NCBI GenBank assembly: GCA_001687465.1
Contig: LVLI01000184.1
Coordinates: 1-49,015, forward strand
Length of the DNA stretch: 49,015 nucleotides
Source: Halocafeteria seosinensis
Lineage: Eukaryota > Sar > Bigyra > Bicosoecida
Direction: 5' to 3'
Under the pieces are notes generated by a model. It was not told the DNA's origin, did no database searches, and saw only the letters and a list, made by a program, of their open reading frames with translations. A program made the position numbers and the translations under genes. Each line of letters opens with the position of its first letter. The first letter of the stretch is position 1. This document shows positions 24,001 to 36,000 of this stretch, in pieces.

Positions 24001-27000
24001 ATCTGTTCATGGCTTGGGCCATAGGACCACTGTTACCACCGCTAGCCGAAAGAAGACCGCTGCCCACAACCATAGACATATTGAGGAAGATAGACCCACC
24101 AGCGCCTCCACCACTGGAGATAGGGAACGCCTCTTTTCCACGTTCTCCGTTCACCAAAATCTTGCCATCCAACTCAGCAAGTGATTTACCAGAAAAAGAC
24201 CCAGCACTGAAGGTAATATGCGCACCACCTGAGCCTCCTAAAGTACCTCCTCCTGATGCTCCACCTGCACCAGCCAGTTGTGGATGCCGAAAATCACCAC
24301 AGCGCCTCTGTGACGAGAGACCACCGACACCTCCATGAGTCCCTCCAGCGCCAGCAACAATTGGAGCACGACATCCGTGGACTGCATCGGCTTCATCCCC
24401 TGGAAACCCTTGGCCATTCGCTATTACTGAGGATTGCGGGGCCAAAACCATATGCGTGTCAATGACTAAGGACGTAGTCACAGGATGCCCATTCAAATGG
24501 AATTGGGCTTCATCAAGCAAGTATAGAAAACTCAAGTGTAGTTTGTGTAAATCTTCGAATACTAATGAACTCGTGTCCGCTACCACCAGCCCAGGAATCA
24601 CGAATTCTCCGTTTTCATGCGTCAAGGTAGATGCCGTCGACAAGAACTCAGCTGTTGTGTTACCAGCAAAGATCATATTTTCTGTTCCGGTTATCTCCCC
24701 CGATATAAGTAGTCGACTTTGTTTCATCGTAATGTTTTGGGGCAAAGTGAGGGTTCCAAGTTGGTCAACTGTAATGAGAGCATCCTCTAGCACAGCTGAG
24801 GGAGTTAACCATTTCCGCGACCATTGAGAGGTAAGCCAGAGACGTGAAGGGCTAGTTGAAACCGTCAGCTCAAATTCCGGAATTAAGGTAGATCGTTCGC
24901 TTGAACCGGTAAGAGATACCATACTAGCATTTTTGATTATCAATTCGGATTCACCGTCGAAGGACATCGAGGATACTATCGCATGTATCTGGCGTTCAGC
25001 CGGATACTGGAAAGGCAGGAAAGCAAAACGGGACCTCCCTTTTAGCTGCAGCTCACCTATAGTGGGTGAAAATGGGCCTGGTTCGATTAGTGCGGCAGTC
25101 ATCGGCGGTTGGTCTGTCTTGTTCCCGTTATCAACGATGAGGTGAGATACTGTTTCCAGATACCGGATATAAATGGTACCAGCAGCACCAGGATGGTCGC
25201 CGGAGCCCCCATATGCGGTCAGCATAATGTCAAAAAGGAATTCTTCAGCGGCGAGTATCGCTATTCTCCCTCCTGCCCCTGCTCCAGCCAGATTGTGTCC
25301 CAAAACATCTCCCCCGTTTGCTGTTATCGATCCTGTTCCGCTAATAGCCTTCCCTTGGATCAAGACACTGCCAGCTGCTCCTCCACCTGAAGAGATATTT
25401 CCATGCACCCTCCCTGGCATACCGCTCGCACTAACAACACCGTCGACCGTTACCTCACCAATACTGCCGTTGACACTTAGCTGAATGGAGTTGCCTCCTG
25501 GACCTCCACGAAGTCCGTTGTTGGAGCCGCCGGCAGGGCCTTGGAGCACGGGGAAAGTGAAGTTTCCACACGGATAGCCACTTAGAGGGCCACCACCAAA
25601 TCCACCATGACTGCCACCCGCGGCGTTCTTAGGAGTGCCACATGCCCCAGCAGGAGTAGCAGAGCCCGTGCCAACTATACGACCTCCCTGTGACACATGT
25701 ATGCTACGCTGTCCGGAATATGTAATTCCATTGCTGACCTCATTAAATGCCTCTACAACAGAGTCCGCAGACACGATCATGCTTCGAAACGAAACGATTG
25801 TAATCTCGCGCGAAACAATCTTACCGGTGGATAGACTGACGGAGCCGTCAAAATTCAATCCGCAATCACCTACACCAGAATTACCGACTGAGCTCACATT
25901 AATCACTGAATCGTTTTCAACAAGCAGATTTCCTCTAATGTTGATACTATGGTGCCCTGGAATCATCACATCTAGTTTCGCCTGTTCGGTAATCCGGAGG
26001 ATATCAATGTCGTACTCGTCGGCTTCAGGTACCGCCAGTCTAGAACTTGCACTAACCTCCTGGAACTCCCTGTAAAGGAAGTTGCGGAACTCGACTGAAA
26101 CGATATTAGAACCTGTATCATTAAACATAATAGATCCAGCACCACTTCGCAGTGACTGCTCTTCTGCGTAGCCGCCTTCAGCATGCCACTCGCCCGTGAA
26201 AGTGTTTTGAACAAACGCTGCGGCAATACGACCTCCACTACCAGCGCCTCCACTCAAAGAGGTGTGATTAGGCGCGAACCCACCTTCACCACCTCTTGCG
26301 GATATTAAACCGTGTCCAGCAAGACGTCCTGTGCGCACAACAATACTACCACCGCTGCCACCTCCGGCAGCACCAGAGCTGTATGGCAAACTTGAGTCTT
26401 CCCCATCATTTCCATCAGCCAACACGCTACCATTGATGTCTACAAACGAGCCCTTGTCTGTTGTAATTCGGATAGAATTTCCTCCTGAGCCGCCACGATT
26501 GGCACCTAAACTTGCTCCTCCACTACCTCGGATGAAATCGGCATTAAATGAGCCACACGGAGGTGGCCCGAAGGCACCACCGGAGCCACCGTAGGCACCG
26601 CCGCTTCCACCGTGATGCTGCGATTTTGAAGCGGGTTCACAGAAGCGTAGATCTGCCTGGCCTGCTCCAAATCCTCCTCCGCTTCCATCGATTGAGGCGT
26701 ATGCGGCAATAGTAACACCCGAATGAGAGACAAGATCCACGCCAGTGGAGTTTTCATTCCTTACTATAAGTTGACTCTCATCCAACAGCATGAGCTCATC
26801 GGACTCAAGGAGAGTAACATCATCGAAAGCAACTACTGAACGTCCACCTAGAAGCATACTTTCCATAGTAATGGTAAAACCCAGGCTCTCCGGTGAAGAC
26901 GCCGAAAATGTTGCAGCCGAGGAATCTAGAATGCTGAGAGACCCGGACAGGAAGAAATCTGTATGGGAATCATGGCAAAGCTTTCCAGCGTTCCGTAAGA

Positions 27001-30000
27001 CAATGGAAACGTCAAAAGTTCGCCTATACGGAGAAGTGTCTAAGACTGTGCAACGATGATCATCAGCGATGCCTGTATCAACCCCATCATTGTCGATCCA
27101 AACAACTTGTCTGTGACTCCAGTAGACGGTGCCCGCGCTGGCCGGAAGTTGGTGCTCCCCTCCGTAGGCTGTCGCTGAGCCAGTGAATGACAAGGTATCC
27201 GAAGCCACTATAGCGATACGACCACCACTACCACCACCGGATCCACTGCCGCCGTTTGCACTCAATGAACCGTTCCCTCGCAGCAGAGGTGTCACTAAGA
27301 GCACACTGCCCCCGGCACCTCCACCGGCATCTGTATGGCCATCTTCGCCATCGCATGTGAGGTGTCCGCTAATGTCGATGAAGGCGTCTGTACTACCGTT
27401 GGCGTAGATCAACAAAGATCCACCTCCACGCCCACCTGGAGCGCTTCCACTGCCACTTCCACCACCGCCTAGCAACATGGCTTTATCAAAGGCTCCACAT
27501 GCCGGTGGACCACCGTAACTTCTCCCACCGTAACTACCACCAATACCGGGGCCAAACCTACTGGAAGGAATGCAGCCGCTTGAAACATCCGCTTGGCCGG
27601 AGAAATACCCCTTACCGGTGCCATCGATTTTTCCAGTTGAAGAGACTGTCAGGGAGTTCTCAAGCACGAAGCGAACTCGTGGAACGCGTATTTTTGCAAT
27701 GGAAACATATGCATTACGCTCGACGTGTACAGCTTTACCCGAAAAGTCGGATACTCCGTTAAAAAGCAATCGACTAGAATTCGATACCCTCAGTTCACTC
27801 GACAAGTCGATACTCGTTCCCACGCCAGTGCGTTTGTAGGCGGAACCGAACCTAAACGAAGCAATGCTATTGTCTTCGACATGAATCGACCCACGCAACC
27901 AGAGATTCAACTGGTGGTCGACACCAGGAGCCCAGATAACACGGCTTCCGCGGCGAATTGTAAGCTCACCAACGAAATACGACTCACGCCATGGCGCGGC
28001 AAGAAGTGTCAGACTTTCGCTAGCTAGTTGTCGGTGGCCGTTGTCAATAACCACGATCCGACTCGTGTCACCAGCTAGCTGAGAAAGCATAGTTCCGGGA
28101 GAACCGTTGAGTATTCCCTCACCGCCGTGTACATCCATAGCACCTGTAAACGAAGATTCGCTGGAAAACATCGCTATCCTTCCTCCGCCTCCTCCATTGC
28201 TTAAGAATATGCCATTTGAATTGAACCCACCGCCACCGACGGCTCTGATTAGACCAGATCCTGAACTGTTGGAAGCACTAATGAGAATACTTCCTCCGGC
28301 CGAGCCACCATAAATATTATGACCCTCAACTGCACCCGACAATCCGTTCATTTGAATGATTCCGTCAACTGTAACTGTACCATTGGGGCTTTGGACGTAT
28401 AACTTCAGGGCATTGCCACCAATGCCACCACCGAATGCCCCCATTCCCTGCAGTATTGGATTCTCAAAGTCTCCACATGAAAGAATACTGCTGTTACCTC
28501 CACGGCCACCGTGAGTAGCACCGCTACCATTCAAAAACAAGGAATCGGTTATTACACAGTTTCCATCGCTCGCTATGGCCTCAAACATTGCGCCAGAGCC
28601 AGAGCCTTCAATGAGTGATGCTGGCTCAGTCTTAATCAATGAGGTAGCTACAACAGTTAGACCTTGAGAATGGCCATGGTGTCTAGTATATAGCCGGCTG
28701 TTGCCAGCTAATTCGAGTGAGTCGGTGGAGATGTTCGTCACCTCGTCCACATCGAGTACCCCTCGCACCGTTATACTTCCCCTTGAGGTAAACGACGGGT
28801 TACTAATCCCCCTCTTTCCGTGTAATGTAGACTTTGAAAATCTATCGACGAAAAATGAACCTCCGATCGACGTAGTTTCAACGTCGATCAATAAATTCGA
28901 ACCTCCATTCACCTGTATCAGATCTACATCGTAACATTCATGCTCAGGAACCCCCAGACGAGAGACAGAATGGAGAGTTGTACTTTCTACCCCACCGTCA
29001 AACACTACACGACTTGCCTGTCTAGAGTCTAAATCAACGTGTGTAACTGATCCTGCTCCACCTTTATGCAACAGTGTGGAACCTGACCCACCAATTGCCA
29101 TAACGTTGCCAGAAAAGCTAGACGCGTTCTGGAAAGCCAAAGTAATGCGCCCGCCAGCTCCTCCCCCACCGGCAAGCTCGACATCCTCAACATGTAGGTT
29201 GCTGCCACCTGAAGCACTAATAACACCGCTTCCGTTCAAATACCATGCTGACACAACAACACTACCGCCACTGCCACCTCCTGATTGCGCATATTGTTCA
29301 CCGTCGCGAAACCCTGGATCTCCGTCACAGCTTATGGTGCCTTCAACTCTGATAATTCCTCCAGGTTCTGTGACATTGATAAGCAATGCATTTCCGCCGT
29401 TCCCGCCGGCGAACAATGCAGTATTCCCTCCGGCGTTCCCTTGTTGCAGAACATCATTGTACGATCCACACGGCATCGGGCCTAGCAATCCACCTTGCCC
29501 ACCGTATGCACCTCCACTTGCTCCTCTCGTAGCCGGCATGCTGTCAGGAGTGAGACAGCCCAGGTCTTCGTTCGACGTACCATTTCCATATCCTGTTCCG
29601 TCTCCATTTATGTGAGCCTCAGCGTCAACTAACAGAGAATCCGACAGTAACATGGTTGTTCCAGCCGTAGTAGGATTGGAAAGTAAGGCGGATGCGTTTC
29701 CGAGAAACTCCATCTCGTGAGCATTTATCGAAACAACATCATTCAACCATAATAAACTATTATACCCAATTTTGACGGACTCCAAAAAAGAAAACGACCC
29801 ACTTTCAAATCGGATGACGGCGTTATTGCTTTGTAGCGAGCCAGTAAACACATTGTCGCCGACAGCTTTTAGCTTCCCCATGTGCTTCACTACAACCATA
29901 TCAATATCGAAGAATTTTCGGTTTAAAGGGGCCAAAGAAGTATATCGAAGGTCGTCCCTCCCTCCTGTGCCTAAACCATCGTTATCAACCAACAGCACAC

Positions 30001-33000
30001 CGTGTTGACGTCCTGAGTTGGACACGACTTGAGTAAATACAGTCCCAGCACTCCCGGGATGCTTCAAACATCCACCGAATGCAAATGTATCGCCTTGAAA
30101 CGACGATGTAGTTGAGGAAATTACTATTCGCCCACCACTGCCAGCACTATAGCCGGTACCACCCCTAGCACTGATGGAGCCATTTCCTCTAAAATCACCA
30201 GTGATGATGGAAATACTCCCACCAGAACCACCGCCCGCGCTGAGCCCTTTATCTTCGCCGTTACATGATATCGTTCCGTCTATGTGGACGAACGATCCCC
30301 CTGTGCCGTTCACTTTGAGCGACAACGCACCACCGCCGTTTCCTCCAGATATTCCTTTCCTTGCGCTTCCACCCCCACCTGGAATTTTGGCTACATCGAA
30401 GGAGCCACAAGCAGGCGGTCCGTTGAAAGATCGACCACCGTAACTTGCACCAATTCCCGCGCCAAATTCACTGGATGGCCTACACCCACTATGCAGATCT
30501 GCTGAGTTTGAGGGGTATCCTCTGCCATTTCCATCAATAGCTCCAGCAAAGTCAACTATCACAGATTGCTGAATCAAGAAGGTAACTTGGCCAACGAATT
30601 CGCGCGCGATCGACAAGTATCCTCCCGAACTAACCCGAAGATTCGTCCCCGCGAGGGATTTGATTCCGTCCAGAAGCATTTTACTGGAGTTTCCTACGTG
30701 TATATCGTCTGTTACTTCCAATTCACCACCAACATCAAGCTCCCCGTTCGCACGACTGAAGTTAAATTCGGCAATGCTTTCTTCATCAACTGTCACAGAA
30801 CCATCAAGAAGAAGATCGCCTGTCTCCGGTGCAAGGAAGAGCATACGACTATTTCGCATGATCAGCAGCTCGCCCACGGTATACATATCGTGGGCATGTA
30901 AGCTCAAGGAAGTAAGGGCATTCCTAGCAGTCTGGTCGTGTCCATTGTCAACGATAGTACGTCGTGCTCTCTGCCCTCCAATCAGCGACTCTCGCACGAC
31001 AGTGCCCACCGAGGCCGCGAACGGTGTAGTTCCACCACTGGCGGTTACACGACCATGGAAATCGTCATTATCCACCAAGAGGGCGATGCGCCCACCTCCA
31101 CCTGCGCCACCATACGAGTCAAGTGATCCTTGGCCACTTCCTCCTTTACCACCTCTGGCAGAGATAAGCCCGTTGCCAGATAGTCGGCTAGCTCGAAAGA
31201 GGATGGATCCTCCTGCACCTCCTCCACTAGCAGCGCTAGGGTTGTCTACCCCATTTTCACCATCTACTGTAATAGTACCATTAATGCAAATACTACTAGA
31301 ACTCGATACAACTTCCAGGTGTATAGCGTTCCCACCAGCACCACCATTTTCTTTTCCGTTGGTAATCGCAGTCCATCCACCCAATACGCCCCTTTCTTGT
31401 GGGTCATCAAATATTCCACAAGGAGGTCTATTATCGTTGGCTCCCTGTCCCCCATGGGTACCACCCGGTGCTCCACTTTTGAAAGTGCCCTGCGTGTCGT
31501 TGCGCGGAGCTTGACAATTCCCGACTTGGGCACTTGATGTGATGCCGCCTCCGTTGCCTCTGATGGCAGAGGTTTCATCCAGTGATAGATCCCCGGTGCT
31601 CAAAATTTGAACCCCTGAAGAAAATGGATTGCGAATGACAAGATCAGAGTAGGCAGATAGCCTAATGCCTCCTACATATAAAGACTCAATGTCGTCCAAC
31701 CCTATGTACGACTCAGTTGCGTCCCACATGCCTTCAAAAAGAGACTCAGCTGAGAAGCCTGCAAATAGCAAGCCTTTTGCAATCCGGACAAAAGACTCAT
31801 CAATACTGACAGAGCCGAGAAATTCAAGCCGATGACCTGAATTAATATCAAACTTTATGCGGGATCCTCCGCGAAGTCTCAAGTGCGAAATATTGTAGGG
31901 GGTTACCCCGGGAGGTTGCAGGAGCGTGAAGGGGCCATTGCCCCCAATCGTTGCATGCCTTCTCGTTTGGTTATTGCTTACAATTACCGTCTGGATACCC
32001 GTAGCATAGTTTTGCATCACAGGCACTACTATCTTTCGCCAAGTAATTGTCCCTGCCGCTGCTGGGGGAATCCGATGAGTACTGAAACCCCCATACGCCC
32101 GAGCGTTTCCTCCGAATGTGTGGGGTTCAGAGCACATGAGGAGGATTCTTCCCCCTCCACCACCTCCACCATCAAACCTGGCTTCTGATGAAGCTCCTCC
32201 CAGTCCACCCGAAGCATCAAATACCCCTCTTCCGATAATTTCGGAGGCAATCACTCGGATACTGCCGCCACTTCCCCCTCCAGCAGCAGGCCCATGCTCA
32301 GAGGCGTCCCCGCTTTCGCCTGCCACAGACACGGTACCATTGTTGAGAAAGTATCCATCTGAATGTTGGACAGTGAAAAGGAAGGCATAACCACCTTTAC
32401 CCCCAAAACGACCAAAGAGAGTATTCTGACCCTGACTCCCGGGGTATATAGCATCGGAAAAGGAACCACACGCGCTTGACCCATTCCTACCACCGTCACC
32501 CCCATAACCAGCACCGACGCCTCCGACATTCGAACGACTGGGAGTCGGAGAACACCCCTCCGTAAGAGAGAAGCCATAAACCCACGACTCCTCCAAGACC
32601 TCAGCGTAGCGATTCACATCTACATGAAGCACTGTCGCAAGTGTGCCGTTAGCGGCAAACCGAGAGTTGTTGGCAACAGAGAGGGAATTGAAGTGGAGCC
32701 AATTTACATCATCTACAAATACGACACTTGAAGTCACTCGCAAACCACCCCCAAAGGATATCCTGGAGACTCGGTTCGCATCGTCGCTCCCTCTCTCCAG
32801 CCTCAGCACAGAACCGCTTTCTACAACTAGATCTCCATATATATCCAACGACAAGGACCCTACGGGCGGCGAAAACAACGCCTGAGCAGAGCCTGTGACT
32901 ACTACAGAAGTAAGATTGAATGACTCCTCCTGTTTGAGGAAGAGACTCGTGAACCGCGAGTCAAGAGCACCTCCAGTCTCAATACCGCCGTTGTCTACAA

Positions 33001-36000
33001 CTACTTTTCGCACATCCTCGCTCTTGAATTCAAACAGAATAGTTCCAGCACTGGCCGGTATCTTAATCCTACCGCCGAAAGCGGAGATTTGTCCGTCAAA
33101 TAGATGTTTCTCGACGATTTCTACTATTCTACCTCCGCTACCCGCTCTTCCACCATTACCGCCATTGGCGGAAATCAGACCACTTCCTCGAAGGGTTGGA
33201 CTTTGCAAGTGGACAGATCCGCCAGCTCCACCTCCTGCATCGCCAACCCCGTGATTTCCATCCGCACGGACAGTCCCGTTTACCTCTATGAACCCTGTTT
33301 CAAAATCCTCAACCATTAGAAACAGAGACCCACCTCCTGAGCCTCCCACGTCGCCACCTGAGCTACTACCACCCCCTCCCCGAATGTTTGCCTCCATAAA
33401 GTGGCCACATGAATCGGGGCCCTCAAACGACTTCCCACCGTAACTGCCTCCTACTCCTGCACCACACTCGATTGCTGGTTTACAACCTGCCGATACATCC
33501 GCCTCGCCAGCAGACATTCCAATACCTTGAGCATCTATCATGCTCCAGGAGTCCACCAGTATATACCTTGCAGACTTCAAATGGTACTGAGGAAATCCTC
33601 GGGAGAAGGTAACACCTCCACCCTCAAGTACCGATAGAGCTCGGGTCCTCACGTCCTTGCACTTATCTACGTGAAGAAATGAGCCGGCTCCGGAAACAAC
33701 CAGGTCACGCTCTACAGTCATACTACTTGAGCCGCAACTCAGTAATAAAGTACTTGTTTGATCGACGACGACATTACCCTCTAAAGAAACATTTTGATTT
33801 CCAGAAACTGGGACTAATAGCGTGGATCCTCCGCGGACAAAAAGCATATCAAACGTGTAACTGGTCGGAGTCTCCCCCGAGAGCATCGTGATTAAGTCAT
33901 TACTGAGAGACCGGTAATTGTTATCAACGATGACGCTTATCCACGAGGAGTTTGTGTGGAGGTCTTCAAGATAAATTGTACCTGGAGAGCCCGAGTGATT
34001 TGAAACGGCTCCGTACGCGTGCATGTCACCGATGAATTCCCTGGAGTTAGCGAGGACGGCAATTCGTCCGCCCCCTCCGCCCCCTCCCAAATCTACTCCA
34101 GGAGAGCCTCCGTTGCCTGTTACATTACCATGTCCTGTGAATGAATCTGTCAAAATCAAAATGCTACCACCGGCACCACCTCCCGCTCGAGTACCAATCG
34201 GTGCCGCATTCCCATCTACTGAGAGCGAGCCATTGACCTCAATATACTCGTCCACGAAGAGCTGAAATGCATTTCCACCACGCCCTCCGAGATCACCATC
34301 TGCGCTCCCGCCATAGCATCCTCGAAGCAACGGGGATTCAAAGGATCCACGGGGTGCTCCTCCAAGTCCGCCCTTCCCTCCGTGGCTGCCTCCAAAGGGC
34401 ATTGCAGCAGTGACGGTACACGATGCTGCAACAGATTGAGTAGTTATTCCGCCTCCAGTCCCAGTTAAAGCTCCTCCCTCCTCTACAGTAAGACTTGTGC
34501 CCAGATCAAAAGTAAATCCCGATGAATAGTGGTTTTCGGCGTAGAAGACACCTTCTGCTGAAATATGGAGACCCTCCAATGACTCAAGCTTACCCAGTTC
34601 ACTAGCCGAAATCGTACCCCCGCTATCTATCGTTATCGAACCGCCCGTGCGAAGCGCGGAAGACCCATTTGATAGACTCTCCAGGAATATAAGAGAACTA
34701 GATGAAACATATATTCCACCACTCAAGGTAGAATTCGACTGGATAGTCCATATAAGACGGCTCCACCGGGCGACGAACAGTTCGTCGATGGCGTACACGG
34801 CTTGCTCTGGGACGGCTAGGCGAGTGGCTGGTGCCTGATCTACCGCCCCTCGATCAGTAGGACCATTGTCAATAACAAGTCTCGATAGAGCTGGACTGGA
34901 TTGCAAAAGATAGGGGAAATCCACTGACCAACCAATCGTACCCGCAGCCCCGCCGTTTGCTCCTCTGGAAAGACCGCCGAAGGCTTCAACCGCACCAACA
35001 AAAGAGTTATTGAGACTCACGAGCAAGATTCTGCCCCCAGATCCACCTCCACCGTCGAAATCCAATAATTCCTCTCCGTTTCTGCCACCACTTCCGCCGG
35101 AAGCACTAACCCTTCCCCCTCCCGTTATGGTCGGTGAGACCAGCAGGATACCACCTCCTGAGCCGCCACCTCCTGCAATGGTGGCACCCATACCAGAATT
35201 CGCTCCGCTAACTCCATCGACGGAGATACTTCCATCAAGGTACATTGCACGCCCACTTTCGAGAAACAGAGCGCCACCTCCTGGCCCACCAGTGATGCTG
35301 GAGTGGCTACCTGGAGTCCCAGAACTGCCTAGGAGAAACACATCATGTAGGGATCCGCAAGCACCCTCGTTGTAATTTTCGCTTGTACTTCTTCCTCCTC
35401 CAGAACCTGCAAAGCTTCCGCCATGGCCGGGAAGGGACAGCTGGCGGCAGCCTGCTTCTGAATTACTCCCGTGATGGATACCACTGCCATCCCCATCAAT
35501 TACCGAATCGGAAGAGATATACACATCTTCCAGAGCCGATATTTTTGTACCTGATACCAAATCAACGTGATTGTGCATCCTGATAAAAGCATGGTCCCTC
35601 ATTGAGAACGATCCTCGTGTGTCGACGGAGGTAGCGTTCTCAATCCAAAGTGAGCCTGCAGTTACTTCGATCGATCCCGAGAAGTCGATAGCTCCGGCAA
35701 TATCGGACCCTCTGTCATATGTAGGAGCAATCCGAACGTTCGAAGCGTTTTGGACGGACAGGCTCCCGTCAACCGACACTGAAGTGCCGTCTGTGTCATT
35801 AGTTGAAAACGATGACTGTAGGAAGAGCTTGCCTTTTCCTCGCACTTCAACATGATCCACCTCGAGCATATGTCGGTCGTCGAGGGTCAGGGCCGTATAC
35901 CTTTCATCAAACATGTCGCCTGTTTCGATCCCTTCATTATCAACAATCACCCTCGACTCCTGCGGCTCAATAGGTCCTGCGTCATCCCAGGTCCATGTTT

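Noticed and set aside
30660-31514. Many plus-strand frames rich in proline (for example runs of PPPPPP) within the giant genes
   Set aside because: They are the reverse complements of the GGGSGGS hubs and recur at the same place in each module; they carry no motif of their own.
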